Translations under genes and position numbers: made by a program
Source: Burkholderiales bacterium
GTDB lineage: Bacteria > Pseudomonadota > Gammaproteobacteria > Burkholderiales > Burkholderiaceae_C
Length of the DNA stretch: 56,738 bases
NCBI GenBank assembly: GCA_947453625.1
Contig: CANGHK010000033.1
Span: 1-56,738, forward strand
Direction: 5' to 3'
Notes under the pieces: model-generated
What the model saw: only the letters and a program-made list of their open reading frames with translations
What the model was told of the DNA's origin: nothing
Databases searched by the model: none
Shown: piece by piece, positions 1 to 9,464 of the stretch
Layout: each line of letters opens with the position of its first letter
Position numbering within the stretch: position 1 is the first letter of the stretch

Positions 1-931
1 CATTTCTATAGCGCCGCACGAAGTAGATCGCCAAGATAATTTGGCCAACAAAAGTGTAAGCCGAACCGAAAAGTATGCCATAGGAAACCAAGCCGACGAC
101 GCCCGAAACAAGAAAGACGCCGAGCAGCAGGACGAATAGTGCCGCAAAAAACTTCACCAATCTCAAGAACCACGGCTTCGCCCCGAAGCGGATGGCCCCT
201 GCCAGAACCGTCCCGCTGGCGCTGGCAACCGTGAACAGGTTGGCAAGTCGAACAACATATTTATCGGCCTCGGCATCCAGCGCCGGCAGGCCGGGAAAAA
301 TATCAAAATAAAGGTAATACTGGCACAACAGGACCAGCAAGTGGAGGCCAAAGAACAGAAACAAATACTCCCTGTTTTTTACCCAGATCCAGATCAAGAA
401 CGCAAATGCCGTCAGCACGAAAACCGTCAGACCGCCCTGGAGGCGGTCATTGACACGGTCCTGCAAGTTCGAATCTGCCGCACCCACTACCCGGGCCGAC
501 ATCACCATCAAGCCGGCCGTCTTGACGCGCAGGTACAGCGTGGATCGGCCCGCGGGCAGGTCGAGCCGGGTCCGGACCTGGGCCGATCTTTCGACCAGGC
601 TGATCGGGCCGAGCGGGCGGTCCGCGTCCACGGCCTGGACATACAGGCGCACATCGTCCAGCGTCGTGGGCGACAGCCGCAGGTCGACCGGACCGAAGGC
701 CGGCGGAAGGTCGAGCGTCAGCTTGACCCAGATCACCGAATCGGTCACCAAAAGACTCAAGAACGGGGCCATGGGCTGGAAGTCGGCGCTTCGGGCTTGA
801 TCGACGGTCAAGACCCCCGCCGCGTCTTCCAGGTAGGCGCGCTCGCACACCAGGTCCTGCGCCAGCGCAGGTCCGGCCAGGGTCGTGAACAAGACCAGCC
901 AGCGCACAAATTTGAGCACTTTTTGCATCAT
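1..931 (-). CDS. 7TMR-DISM membrane receptor, N-terminal part (cut by window edge)
   Basis: The open frame runs leftwards from ATG ATG at 931/928 and leaves the window without a stop, giving about 310 residues. A signal peptide (residues 1-25, ending ALAQ) is followed by about 130 residues of extracytoplasmic beta-rich sequence resembling the 7TMR-DISM extracellular domain. Several hydrophobic helices follow, starting near residue 165 (LTVFVLTAFAFLIWIWV). This is the layout of 7TMR-DISM receptors, which usually carry a C-terminal diguanylate cyclase, histidine kinase or other signalling domain. That output domain lies outside the window, so the output type is unknown. The gene is divergent from the peptide-transport operon. 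Codon use in the membrane part is more AT-rich than in its neighbours. Confidence 0.8.
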   Translation of the reverse strand, partial: MMQKVLKFVRWLVLFTTLAGPALAQDLVCERAYLEDAAGVLTVDQARSADFQPMAPFLSLLVTDSVIWVKLTLDLPPAFGPVDLRLSPTTLDDVRLYVQAVDADRPLGPISLVERSAQVRTRLDLPAGRSTLYLRVKTAGLMVMSARVVGAADSNLQDRVNDRLQGGLTVFVLTAFAFLIWIWVKNREYLFLFFGLHLLVLLCQYYLYFDIFPGLPALDAEADKYVVRLANLFTVASASGTVLAGAIRFGAKPWFLRLVKFFAALFVLLLGVFLVSGVVGLVSYGILFGSAYTFVGQIILAIYFVRRYRN

Positions 932-1193
932 TCGCTCACTATACTTTTTTAAAGAACTTCTCCAGTTGCAGCCCCAGGCCTGGGCAGCGATGCCGGGTAC
1001 GGCCCCCATCGACACCCCGACGGCACAAGGCGTCGCCGGCACGGCAATTGCATGCGCTGGCTCTGTGTTCAACTCTGACCGATCGTCGCCCTCACGCCAG
1101 CCCCAGGACTTGCCATGACCGCCCACCACCCGCCCCGCCGCCTGCCGGCCCGCCGCCCTGCACCCCGCGCCGGGCTCACGACAGGCTGACGCG
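932..1193. other. Divergent intergenic region with a possible 24-codon leader
   Basis: This 262-bp gap separates the divergent receptor gene and the DUF1028 operon. The left 30 bases are AT-rich and the rest is very GC-rich. An ATG at 1115 preceded by AGGA opens a 24-codon frame that ends with TGA at 1187-1189, five bases before the DUF1028 start. It is proline- and arginine-rich and probably not a conserved protein. No clear sigma-70 promoter could be picked out. Confidence 0.4.
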
Positions 1194-1934
1194 ATGACCT
1201 GGTCCATCCTGGCGCGCGACGCCCAAGGGCGATTCGGGATGGCAATCGCCAGCCGCTTCTTCGCCGTCGGCGCGCTCTGCCTGCACAGCCAGCGCGGCGT
1301 GGGCGCGCTGGCCACCCAGGCGCTGATGAACCCGCTGTACGGACCGGCCGGCCTGGCGCTGCTGGCCGCGGGGCAGCCGGCGGCCGAGGCGCTGGCCACA
1401 CTGATCGCCGGCGACGCGGGGCGCGAGCACCGGCAGGTGCACCTGCTGCCGGCTGCCGGCCCGGGCGCGGCGCACACCGGCGCGGCCTGCGTAGCTTGGT
1501 GCGGCCACCAGTTGTTCGACGATTTCAGCGTCGCCGGCAACATGCTGGCCGGCCCGCAGGTGCTGGCGGCAACGGCCGACGCCTACCGGTCGGCCGCCGG
1601 CCTGCCGCTGGCCGAGCGCTTGCTGGCGGCGATGGCCGCGGGCGAAGCGGCCGGTGGCGACAAGCGCGGCAAGCAGGCCGCCGCGCTGCGCATCCAGGCC
1701 GACGAGGACTGGCTGCAACTCGACCTGCGGGTCGACGACCATCTTGACCCCATCACCGAATTGCAGCGCCTGCACCAGGTCAGCCTGCAGCGCAGCCAGC
1801 CCTTCATGGCCTGCCTGGCCGGCCGCCACGACCCGGTGGGCCTGACCGACCGCGACCAGATCGAGGCCCGCATCGCGCGCTTCCATGCCGATCTGCTTGG
1901 ACCATCCTGCCAACCCGGCGAAGCCACGCGATGA
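1194..1934 (+). CDS. DUF1028 family protein (Ntn-hydrolase-like)
   Basis: The 246-residue protein matches the DUF1028 family across its length. It starts MTWSILARD, has the family blocks around VATQALMN/YGP (residues 38-50) and GNMLAG (about 119-124), and ends its core with the GGDKRGKQ-type segment near residue 160. The family is placed in the Ntn-hydrolase clan. If so, Thr2 exposed after removal of Met1 could be the nucleophile; this is inference. It is the first gene of the operon, and its stop overlaps the start of the following ATPase gene (ATGA), so translation is probably coupled. A role in handling imported peptides or amides is plausible but unproven. Confidence 0.85.
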   Translation: MTWSILARDAQGRFGMAIASRFFAVGALCLHSQRGVGALATQALMNPLYGPAGLALLAAGQPAAEALATLIAGDAGREHRQVHLLPAAGPGAAHTGAACVAWCGHQLFDDFSVAGNMLAGPQVLAATADAYRSAAGLPLAERLLAAMAAGEAAGGDKRGKQAAALRIQADEDWLQLDLRVDDHLDPITELQRLHQVSLQRSQPFMACLAGRHDPVGLTDRDQIEARIARFHADLLGPSCQPGEATR

Positions 1935-2953
1935 CCGCCCTGCTCGAGGTGCGCGACCTGCGCACCCATTTCCGCACCGACGACGGTGAGTTCCCGGCGG
2001 TCGACGGCGTGAGCTTCTCGGTCGAGGCCGGCCGCACGCTGGCCATCGTCGGCGAATCGGGTTGCGGCAAGTCCGTGACCTCGCTGTCCATCATGGGCCT
2101 GGTGCCGAATCCGCCGGGGCGCATCGTCGGTGGATCGATACGCTTCGAGGGCATGGAACTGGTCGGCGCGCCCGAGGCGGCCTTGCAGGACTTGCGCGGC
2201 AACGCCCTGGCGATGATCTTCCAGGAGCCGATGTCGTCGTTGAACCCCGCGTTCACGATCGGCGAACAGATCGTCGAAGGCCTGCTGCGGCACCGGCGGA
2301 TCAACCGGGCCCAGGCGACCGAGCGCGCGATCGCGATGCTGCGCAAGGTGCGCATGCCCGCGCCCGAGCAGCGCTTTAGCGAGCACCCGCACAAGCTGTC
2401 GGGCGGCATGCGCCAGCGCGCGATGATCGCGATGGCGCTGGCCTGCGAGCCCCGATTGCTGATCGCCGACGAGCCGACCACCGCGCTCGATGTGACGATA
2501 CAGGCGCAGATCCTGGCGCTGATGCGCAGCCTGCAGCGCGAGACCGGCACCGCGATCATCCTGATCACGCACGACCTGGGCGTGGTGGCCGAGGTGGCCG
2601 ACGAGGTGCTGGTGATGTATGCCGGCCGGGTGGTCGAGCGCGCGCCAGTGCAGGCCTTGTTCGACACCCCGCAGCATCCCTACACCGTCGGGCTGCTGGG
2701 GTCCATCCCCCGGCTCGACGGCCAGCGCCAGCGGCTGGCGTCTATCGAAGGTCAGGTGCCCAGCCCCCTGCGCCGGCCCGCGGGCTGCAGCTTTGCCGAG
2801 CGTTGCCCGTTCGCCGATGCGCAGTGCCGCGCGGCCGCGCCCGAACTGCGGTCGGTCGGTGAGCAGCACCTGTCGGCCTGCTGGAAGGCGCCGCTCGATC
2901 CGGCGGTGTTGATGCCAGCCGGCGCCGCCTGGCCTGAAGGCGTTGCGGCATGA
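1931..2953 (+). CDS. Peptide ABC transporter ATP-binding protein (DppD/OppD type)
   Basis: A 340-residue ATPase of the peptide/nickel ABC importer family. It has the Walker A motif GESGCGKS (residues 41-48), Q-loop FQEP (97-100), signature LSGGM (156-160) and Walker B LLIADE (176-181). The C-terminal oligopeptide-transport extension contains the usual cysteine cluster near residues 284-297. It would energise import together with its partner at 2950-4047. It overlaps its neighbours by 4 bp on both sides, so the three genes are translationally coupled. The exact substrate (dipeptide, oligopeptide or glutathione) cannot be read from the ATPase, so no gene symbol is given. Confidence 0.93.
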   Translation: MTALLEVRDLRTHFRTDDGEFPAVDGVSFSVEAGRTLAIVGESGCGKSVTSLSIMGLVPNPPGRIVGGSIRFEGMELVGAPEAALQDLRGNALAMIFQEPMSSLNPAFTIGEQIVEGLLRHRRINRAQATERAIAMLRKVRMPAPEQRFSEHPHKLSGGMRQRAMIAMALACEPRLLIADEPTTALDVTIQAQILALMRSLQRETGTAIILITHDLGVVAEVADEVLVMYAGRVVERAPVQALFDTPQHPYTVGLLGSIPRLDGQRQRLASIEGQVPSPLRRPAGCSFAERCPFADAQCRAAAPELRSVGEQHLSACWKAPLDPAVLMPAGAAWPEGVAA

Positions 2954-4047
2954 ACCGCCCCGAGGCTTTGTTGCAGGTCGACGGCCTGGTCAAGCATTTC
3001 CCGCTGCGCCGTGGCCTGTTCGGACGGGGGGGCGGCGCGGTGCGGGCGGTCGACGGCGTCGCCTTCACGCTGTCGGCCGGCGAGACCCTGGGCGTGGTCG
3101 GCGAATCGGGCTGCGGCAAGTCGACGCTGGGCCGGCTGGTGCTGCGGCTGATAACACCCAGCGCCGGCACGGTGCGATTCGCCGGCCAGGACCTGGGCAC
3201 GCTGGACGCCGGCGCGCTGCGCGCCCGCCGGCGCGACCTGCAGATCATCTTCCAGGACCCGTACTCGTCGCTCAATCCACGCATGACGGTGGGCCAGACC
3301 CTGACCGAGCCGCTGATGCTGCACCGCCTGCATGTCGGGCGCCAGCGCGAGCGGGTGGCCGAACTGCTGCACACCGTCGGGCTGGCGCCCGAGCATGGCC
3401 AGCGCTACCCGCATGAGTTCTCGGGCGGCCAGCGCCAGCGCATAGGCATCGCCCGCGCGCTGGCCGGCGAGCCGCGGCTGATCGTCTGCGACGAGGCGGT
3501 GTCGGCGCTGGACGTCTCGGTGCAGGCGCAAGTCGTCAACCTGCTGCAGGACTTGCAGCGCCAGTTCGGCATCGCCTACCTGTTCATCGCCCACGACCTG
3601 GCGGTGGTCAAGCACATCGCGTCGCGGATTGCGGTGATGTACCTGGGCCGCATCGTCGAGATCGGCAGCAAGGACGCGCTGTTCAACACGCCGCGCCATC
3701 CCTATACCCAGGCCTTGCTGTCGGCGATCCCCTTGCCCGAGCCCGGACTGCAAAGACAGCGCGTGCTGCTGGCCGGTGACGTGCCCAGCCCCGTCAATCC
3801 GCCGCCGGGATGCCATTTCCACACCCGCTGCCCGCACGCCCGCGCGCTGTGCGCGCAGCAAGCGCCGCGGCTCGAAGACACCGGCGACCAGCCCGACGGC
3901 CTGCCGGCGCAAGCCGTCGCCTGCCATTTCTGGCGCGAACTGCCACCCCCGGCCCGCTTGCCTGAAGCACCACCGCCGACGCCGGCCAGTCAGCGGCTGG
4001 CGCGCCTGCAGTCGGCCTTCGTCAGCCGGGCGCCCACCCTGCGCTGA
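2950..4047 (+). CDS. Peptide ABC transporter ATP-binding protein (DppF/OppF type)
   Basis: The second ATPase of the importer, 365 residues. Walker A is GESGCGKS (51-58), the Q-loop [10 protein letters not shown] begins at residue 101, the signature FSGGQ spans 157-161 and Walker B LIVCDE spans 177-182. The C-terminal oligopeptide domain carries the cysteine motif CHFHTRCP, followed by a proline-rich tail that is longer than usual. The ATG overlaps the stop of the upstream ATPase gene. A 40-bp gap with an AGGAG ribosome site leads to the binding-protein gene. It should form a heterodimer with the upstream ATPase on the permease pair. Confidence 0.93.
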   Translation: MNRPEALLQVDGLVKHFPLRRGLFGRGGGAVRAVDGVAFTLSAGETLGVVGESGCGKSTLGRLVLRLITPSAGTVRFAGQDLGTLDAGALRARRRDLQIIFQDPYSSLNPRMTVGQTLTEPLMLHRLHVGRQRERVAELLHTVGLAPEHGQRYPHEFSGGQRQRIGIARALAGEPRLIVCDEAVSALDVSVQAQVVNLLQDLQRQFGIAYLFIAHDLAVVKHIASRIAVMYLGRIVEIGSKDALFNTPRHPYTQALLSAIPLPEPGLQRQRVLLAGDVPSPVNPPPGCHFHTRCPHARALCAQQAPRLEDTGDQPDGLPAQAVACHFWRELPPPARLPEAPPPTPASQRLARLQSAFVSRAPTLR

Positions 4048-4087
4048 TGCGTTGCCGCCCCACCTTGCTCACCCAGGAGTTCATACC

Positions 4088-5611
4088 ATGACATCCCCAA
4101 CCCGAAAACTCTGGCCCGCCCTGGCCAGCTTGCTGCTGGCGCTGGCCCCGCTGGTCGCCCCCGCGCAGACCCTGCGCATCGGCCTGGCCGAAGACCCCGA
4201 TGTGCTCGACCCGACGCTGGCGCGCAGCTTCGTCGGCCGGGTGGTGTTCGCCGCGCTCTGCGACAAGCTCTTCGACATCGACGAGAAGCTGGCGATACAG
4301 CCGCAGCTCGCCACCGCCTACGAATGGTCGGCCGACAGCAAGACGCTGACGCTAAAGCTGCGGCCCGGCGTCACCTTCCACGACGGCGAAAAGTTCGACG
4401 CCGCGGCGGTCAAGTTCAACCTCGAACGCCACAAGACCCTGCCGGGGTCTAACCGCCGCGGTGAGCTGGCGCCGGTGGCCAGCGTCGACGTGGTCGACGC
4501 CGCAACGGTGCGCCTGAACCTGTCGGCGCCGTTCTCGCCGCTGCTGGCCCAGCTGGCCGACCGCGCCGGCATGATGGTCTCGCCCAAGGCCGCGCTGGCC
4601 GCCGGTGACAAGTTCGGCGCCAGGCCGATCTGCTCCGGGCCGTTCAAGTTCGTCGAGCGCGTGGCCCAGGACCGGATGGTGTTCGAGCGCTTCCCGGCCT
4701 ACTGGAACAAGGACGCGGTGCATTTCGACAAAGTGGTCTACACGCCGATTCCTGACGCCACGGTGCGGCTGGCCAACCTGAAGTCCGGCCAGCTCGACTT
4801 CGCCGAGCGGGTGGCCTCCAGCGACATGGAGAAGCTGCAGTCCGACAAGAAGCTCAAGACCTCGCGCATCACCGAGATCGGCTACCAGGGCATCACGATC
4901 AACGTCGGCAAGAGCGAGTTGGCGCAGAAGAACCCGCTGGGCCGCGACGCCCGGGTGCGCGAGGCCTTCGAGCTGTCGCTGGACCGCCAGGGCCTGGCCC
5001 AGGTGGTGATGGACAACGAGGCCCAGTTGGGCAACCAATGGGTCGCGCCGGGCAATAGCTTCTACGCCAAGAACATGCCCATGCCCAAACGCGACATCGC
5101 ACGCGCCAAGGCGCTGCTCAAGGAAGCCGGCGTGCCCAACCCCAGCTTCACGCTGGTCACGCCCACCACCTCGGACGCGCAGCGCCTGGCCCTGGTGGTC
5201 CAAGCCATGTCGCGCGAGGCCGGCTTCGACGTCAAGATCCAGGCCGCCGAGTTCGCGACCTCGCTGAACATGGCCGACAAGGGCGATTTCGAAGCCTATC
5301 TGCTGGCCTGGAGCGGCCGCGCCGACCCTGACGGCAACCTGTTCAGCTTCCACGGCTGCAAGCAGCCGCTGAACTACGCCGGCTACTGCGACGCCGAGAC
5401 CGACAAGCTGCTGGCCCAGTCGCGCGCGCTACGTGACCCGGCCGAGCGCAAAAAGGTGTTCGAGCAGATCGCTGCAAAGGTGCTGAAAGAGCGCCCGATC
5501 ATCTACCTGTACCACCGCAACTGGCTCTGGGCCTACAACGCCAAGCTGTCCGGCGTGCGCAACGTGCCCGACGGCCTGCTGCGCGTGACCGGCCTGAAAT
5601 TGGCACCCTGA
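4088..5611 (+). CDS. Peptide ABC transporter substrate-binding protein (family 5)
   Basis: A 507-residue periplasmic binding protein. The chosen ATG at 4088 follows AGGAG by 8 bases and opens a signal peptide (positive MTSPTRK, hydrophobic core, VAPAQ near residue 27). The mature part begins TLRIGLAEDPDVLDPTLA, typical of the DppA/OppA/GsiB family, and includes the PGVTFHDGEKF block near residue 97. An in-frame extension upstream has poor codon sense and would bury the signal peptide, so it is rejected. It should deliver peptides, glutathione or related compounds to the permeases encoded just downstream. Specificity cannot be fixed from sequence alone. Confidence 0.93.
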   Translation: MTSPTRKLWPALASLLLALAPLVAPAQTLRIGLAEDPDVLDPTLARSFVGRVVFAALCDKLFDIDEKLAIQPQLATAYEWSADSKTLTLKLRPGVTFHDGEKFDAAAVKFNLERHKTLPGSNRRGELAPVASVDVVDAATVRLNLSAPFSPLLAQLADRAGMMVSPKAALAAGDKFGARPICSGPFKFVERVAQDRMVFERFPAYWNKDAVHFDKVVYTPIPDATVRLANLKSGQLDFAERVASSDMEKLQSDKKLKTSRITEIGYQGITINVGKSELAQKNPLGRDARVREAFELSLDRQGLAQVVMDNEAQLGNQWVAPGNSFYAKNMPMPKRDIARAKALLKEAGVPNPSFTLVTPTTSDAQRLALVVQAMSREAGFDVKIQAAEFATSLNMADKGDFEAYLLAWSGRADPDGNLFSFHGCKQPLNYAGYCDAETDKLLAQSRALRDPAERKKVFEQIAAKVLKERPIIYLYHRNWLWAYNAKLSGVRNVPDGLLRVTGLKLAP

Positions 5612-5630
5612 ACCCCCAGCGATCCGCGCG

Positions 5631-6572
5631 ATGCTCGACTACCTCGTCAAACGCCTGCTGAGCATCGCACCGACGCTGCTCTTCGTCTCGATGCTGATCT
5701 TCGGCCTGCAGCAACTGCTGCCCGGCGACCCGGCCAAGATCCTGGCCGGCGAAGACCAGGACCCGACCGTCGTGGCCTACCTGCGCGCCAAGCTGCACCT
5801 GGACGAGCCGCTGCCGCTGCGCTATGCGCATTGGGTGGGCGGCGTGCTGCACGGCGACCTGGGTGAGTCGGTGCGCACCCAGCAGCCGGTGCTCGAACTG
5901 ATCGCGCAGAAACTGCCGGTCACGGTCGAGCTGGCGCTGCTGGCCTTCGCCATCGCGCTGACCATAGGCATCCCGGCCGGCATCGTCTCGGCGGTGGGCC
6001 GCGGCACAGCCTGGGACTATGGCGCCAACCTGTTCGCGCTCTGGGGCTTGTCGACGCCCAACTTCTGGCTAGGCATCCTGATGATCCTGCTGTTCTCGGT
6101 GCAACTGGGCTGGCTGCCGGCCTCGGGCTATGTCAGCCCCTTCGAGGATCTGGGCGCCAACCTGCGCGCGATGATCATGCCGGCCTTCGTGCTGGGCAAC
6201 GCGATCGCCGCGGTGCTGATGCGCCACACCCGCAGCGCGATGCTGCAGGTGCTGGCCAGCGACTATGTGCGCACCGCCCGCGCCAAGGGCCTGAGCGAGC
6301 GCACCGTCGTGCTCAAGCATGCGCTGCGCAATGCGCTGACCCCCATCATCACGCTGGGCGCACTGGAGCTGGGCACGCTGCTGTCGGGCGCGGTGCTGAC
6401 CGAGCAGGTGTTCACCATCCCGGGTTTTGGCAAGCTGATCGTCGATTCGGTCTTCAACCGCGACTACGCGGTGGTGCAAGGCGTCGTGCTGGTCACCGCC
6501 AGCGCCTACATCACGCTCAACCTGCTGGCCGATCTGGCTTACTTTGCAGTCAACCCGCGCCTGCGGCACTGA
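5631..6572 (+). CDS. Peptide ABC transporter permease (DppB type)
   Basis: A 313-residue inner-membrane permease starting MLDYLVKRLLSIAPTLLFVSMLIFG, the classic DppB/GsiC N-terminus. It has about six transmembrane segments and the cytoplasmic EAA-type loop RTARAKGLSERTVVLKHALRNALTPI that docks on the ATPases. It lies 19 bp after the binding-protein gene and 16 bp before its partner permease. The length fits the family. It forms the channel with the DppC-type subunit. Confidence 0.93.
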   Translation: MLDYLVKRLLSIAPTLLFVSMLIFGLQQLLPGDPAKILAGEDQDPTVVAYLRAKLHLDEPLPLRYAHWVGGVLHGDLGESVRTQQPVLELIAQKLPVTVELALLAFAIALTIGIPAGIVSAVGRGTAWDYGANLFALWGLSTPNFWLGILMILLFSVQLGWLPASGYVSPFEDLGANLRAMIMPAFVLGNAIAAVLMRHTRSAMLQVLASDYVRTARAKGLSERTVVLKHALRNALTPIITLGALELGTLLSGAVLTEQVFTIPGFGKLIVDSVFNRDYAVVQGVVLVTASAYITLNLLADLAYFAVNPRLRH

Positions 6573-6588
6573 ACCCGGCACCCCCACC

Positions 6589-7473
6589 ATGTCAGCAGTC
6601 CTGCTCACCACACCCGCCACCGCGCCTGCCGCCGAGGCCGGCCCCTGGCGCCGCGCCGCGCGCCGGCTGCGGCGCCGCCGCGGCGCCTTGATCGGCGGCG
6701 CGGTGGTGCTGCTGTTCATCGCGCTGGCGCTTTTCGCGCCCTGGATCGCGCCGCAAGACCCTATCGCCACCAGTTGGGGCTCGATCCGCAAAGCCCCCAG
6801 CGCCGACCATTGGTTCGGCACCGACGAGATCGGCCGCGACGTGCTGTCGCGCGTGATCTGGGGCACCAGAGCCTCGCTGCTGGCCGGCCTGGTGTCGGTG
6901 GCGATCTCGCTGGCGCTGGGCGTGCCTATCGGCCTGGCCGCCGGCTTCCTGGGCGGCTTTGTCGACGGCCTGATCTCGCGCATCACCGACGCCTTCCTGG
7001 CCTGCCCCTTCCTGATCCTGGCGATCGCGCTGGCCGCCTTCCTGGGCCCCAGCCTGACCAACGCGATGATCGCGATCGGCGTCTCGGCCACCCCGATCTT
7101 CGTCCGGCTGACAAGGGCGCAGGTGCTCAACATCAAGGTCGAGGACTTCGTCGAGGCCGCGCGCGCGGTGGGCAACCCACCGCTGCGCATCGCGCTGCGC
7201 CATGTGCTGCCCAACATCACCGCACCGCTGGTGGTGCAGGCCACGCTGGCGATCGCTTCCGCCGTGATCGCCGAGGCCAGCCTGTCCTTCCTCGGACTGG
7301 GCCAGCAGCCGCCGGCGCCGAGCTGGGGCAGCATGCTCAACACCGCGAAGAACTTCGTCGACAACGCCCCCTGGATGGCCGTCTGGCCGGGGCTGGCGAT
7401 CTTCGCGCTGGTGCTGTCCTTCAACCTGCTGGGCGACGGGCTGCGCGATGCGCTGGACCCGCGCCAGCGCTGA
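6589..7473 (+). CDS. Peptide ABC transporter permease (DppC type)
   Basis: A 294-residue permease with an arginine-rich N-terminus (RRAARRLRRRRGA), the DppC-type segment beginning FAPWIAPQDP after the first membrane helix, then HWFGTDEIGRDVLSRVIWG, and the EAA loop EAARAVGNPPLRIALRHVLP. The ATG at 6589 is preferred over an in-frame start 45 bp upstream because that would overlap the upstream gene and add non-family residues. It pairs with the DppB-type subunit to form the import channel. Confidence 0.92.
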   Translation: MSAVLLTTPATAPAAEAGPWRRAARRLRRRRGALIGGAVVLLFIALALFAPWIAPQDPIATSWGSIRKAPSADHWFGTDEIGRDVLSRVIWGTRASLLAGLVSVAISLALGVPIGLAAGFLGGFVDGLISRITDAFLACPFLILAIALAAFLGPSLTNAMIAIGVSATPIFVRLTRAQVLNIKVEDFVEAARAVGNPPLRIALRHVLPNITAPLVVQATLAIASAVIAEASLSFLGLGQQPPAPSWGSMLNTAKNFVDNAPWMAVWPGLAIFALVLSFNLLGDGLRDALDPRQR

Positions 7474-7502
7474 CAATCACGACTCAACCGCGAGACACGA
7501 CC

Positions 7503-9122
7503 ATGACATTCGACTGGAACAACCCCTACCCGACGATCCGCAGCCCGCTGATGGCGCGCAACGTCGTCGCCACCTCGCAGGCCCTGGCCTCGCAAGCGGG
7601 ACTGCGCATGCTGCAACAAGGCGGCAACGCGGTGGATGCGGCGATCGCCGCGGCCGCCGCGCTGACCATCGTCGAGCCGGTGTCCAACGGCCTGGGCAGC
7701 GACAACTTCGCGATCCTGTGGGACGGCAAGGCGCTGCACGGCCTGAACTCGTCGGGCGTGGCGCCGGCGGCCTGGAACCCGGGCTACTTCCGCAAGAAAT
7801 ACGGCACGGCCAACGGCGACAAGATGCCGATGCGCGGCTGGGACACCGTCACCACGCCGGGCGCGGTGGCGGGCTGGGTGGCGCTGTCCGAGCGCTTCGG
7901 CAAGCTGCCTTTTGCCGACCTGCTGGCGCCGGCGATCGAGTTGGCCGAGCGCGGCCATGGCGTGGGCGTCATCGTCGCCGACAAATGGCGCCGCGCCACG
8001 CCCTTGCTGCACGACTTGCCGGGCTTTGCCGAGGCCTTCATGCCGCGCGGCCGCGCACCCGAGCCGGGGGAACGTTTCGTGCTGGCCGCCGCCGGCGCCA
8101 CGCTGCGCCAGATCGCGCTGACCAAGGGCGAGGCCTTCTACCGCGGCGAGATCGCCGAGAAGCTGGTGGCGCACTCCGCCGCCCACGGCGGCAGCATGGC
8201 GCTGTCCGACCTGGCCAACTACCGGCCCGAGTGGGTCACGACTATCCAGAAGGATTTCGCCGGCCACACCCTGCACGAGATTCCGCCCAACGGCCAGGGC
8301 ATCGCCGCGCTGATGGCCCTGGGCATGCTCGACAAGCTCGACCTGGGGCGTTTCCCGGTCGACAGCGTGCAGTCGCAACACCTGCAGATCGAGGCCATGA
8401 AGCTGGCTTTTGCCGACACCTACCGCTGGGTCGCCGATGCGCGCCACATGACCGAGGTGACGGCGGCCGACCTGCTGAGCGACGGCTACCTGAGCGAGCG
8501 CGCCAAGCTGATCGACCCGAATCGGGCGATCGACTGCCAGCATGGCACGCCGCCCAAGGGCGGCACGATCTACCTGACCGCCGCCGACGAGAGCGGCATG
8601 ATGATCAGCCTGATCCAGTCCAACTACATGGGCTTCGGCAGCGGCATCGTCGTGCCGGGCACTGGCGTCAGCCTGCAGAACCGCGGCCATGGCTTCACAC
8701 TGGACGAGACGCATCCCAACGTCGTGGCCGGCGGCAAGCGGCCGTTCCACACCATCATCCCGGGCTTCCTAACGAAGAACGGCCAGCCACAGATGAGCTT
8801 TGGCGTGATGGGCGGCAACATGCAGCCGCAAGGCCATCTGCAGACCCTGGTGCGCATCCTGACGCACCGCCAGCAACCCCAGGCCGCCTGCGACGCGCCG
8901 CGCTGGAAGGTCGGCACCGGGCTGAGCGTCGATTTCGAATCGACGATGGCGCCGCAACTGGTCAATGACCTGAAAGCCCTGGGCCACCGCTTCGAGCCCA
9001 CCGCCGACAGCTACATGGACTACGGCAGCGGCCAGTTCATCTGGAAGCTGTCCGACGACCTGGAAGACGGCTATGTGGCGGCCAGCGACTCGCGCCGCGA
9101 CGGGCACGCGGCGGGGTTCTAA
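7503..9122 (+). CDS. Gamma-glutamyltransferase family protein, apparently cytoplasmic
   Basis: A 539-residue member of the gamma-glutamyltranspeptidase family (Ntn hydrolases that self-cleave into two subunits). The N-terminal half has QQGGNAVDAAIAAAAALTIVEP (residues 39-60) and SNGLGSDNFAILWDG. The likely autocleavage and catalytic threonine is Thr355 in KGGTIYLTAADESG, followed by the conserved GFGSGIVVPGTGVSLQNRG block. No signal peptide is present, unlike secreted GGT. It sits 29 bp behind the importer genes, which suggests that it cleaves imported gamma-glutamyl or related amide compounds in the cytosol. Family members of this type are diverse and often misnamed, so the exact substrate is open. 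Confidence 0.9.
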   Translation: MTFDWNNPYPTIRSPLMARNVVATSQALASQAGLRMLQQGGNAVDAAIAAAAALTIVEPVSNGLGSDNFAILWDGKALHGLNSSGVAPAAWNPGYFRKKYGTANGDKMPMRGWDTVTTPGAVAGWVALSERFGKLPFADLLAPAIELAERGHGVGVIVADKWRRATPLLHDLPGFAEAFMPRGRAPEPGERFVLAAAGATLRQIALTKGEAFYRGEIAEKLVAHSAAHGGSMALSDLANYRPEWVTTIQKDFAGHTLHEIPPNGQGIAALMALGMLDKLDLGRFPVDSVQSQHLQIEAMKLAFADTYRWVADARHMTEVTAADLLSDGYLSERAKLIDPNRAIDCQHGTPPKGGTIYLTAADESGMMISLIQSNYMGFGSGIVVPGTGVSLQNRGHGFTLDETHPNVVAGGKRPFHTIIPGFLTKNGQPQMSFGVMGGNMQPQGHLQTLVRILTHRQQPQAACDAPRWKVGTGLSVDFESTMAPQLVNDLKALGHRFEPTADSYMDYGSGQFIWKLSDDLEDGYVAASDSRRDGHAAGF

Positions 9123-9135
9123 ATCACACTAGTAG

Positions 9136-9276
9136 CTTGCCGCAGGCCAGTGCGAGGACTTCCAGGCTCAGAACAAGGCGGTCTGGCAAGCGTTTGAAGC
9201 GATCCCTGCCCCGGGGCGCGTCCGGGCGATTGGTGTCTCACACTTCGAAGTTTCCGGCCCGCAAGCCAGAGCTTGA
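9136..9276 (+). pseudogene. Aldo/keto reductase remnant
   Basis: A reading frame of about 46 codons bounded by stops (TAG at 9133, TGA at 9274) contains NKAVWQAFEAI followed by GRVRAIGVSHFE. This resembles the conserved aldo/keto reductase segment in which a Trp-x-Ala-leu helix precedes G-K/R-V-R-A-I-G-V-S-N-F. There is no start codon, and neither the NADPH-binding end nor the catalytic Tyr region is present, so only a fragment survives. The identification rests on this one motif. Confidence 0.4.
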
Positions 9277-9464
9277 GCTTCCCATCCTCCCGCGCACCGA
9301 GGTGCCCAAGGTGTGGGAACACAACCAGAAGACCATACTGCCGGTTCGACCGGGGGGCGATTCACAGCCGCGTCATCCGGCGCGGATACGGTTCGAAAGC
9401 TGAGCAAGCGCACGGAGGACTTCGTCCCTGGCGCGGCCAGCCCCCAACAATCGAACTGGCCCCC
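9277..9464. other. Intergenic DNA without a recognisable gene
   Basis: These 188 bp lie between the reductase remnant and the TonB-dependent receptor. Short open frames exist in several phases but none resembles a known protein. Together with the remnant upstream, the 342-bp gap looks like decayed coding DNA. The receptor promoter should be here but no convincing -35/-10 pair was seen. Confidence 0.4.

Noticed and set aside
6069-8750. Open frame of nearly 900 codons antisense to the permease and GGT genes
   Set aside because: It is a shadow of GC-rich codon structure; its protein is His/Gln/Arg-rich without recognisable domains while the plus strand encodes clear families.
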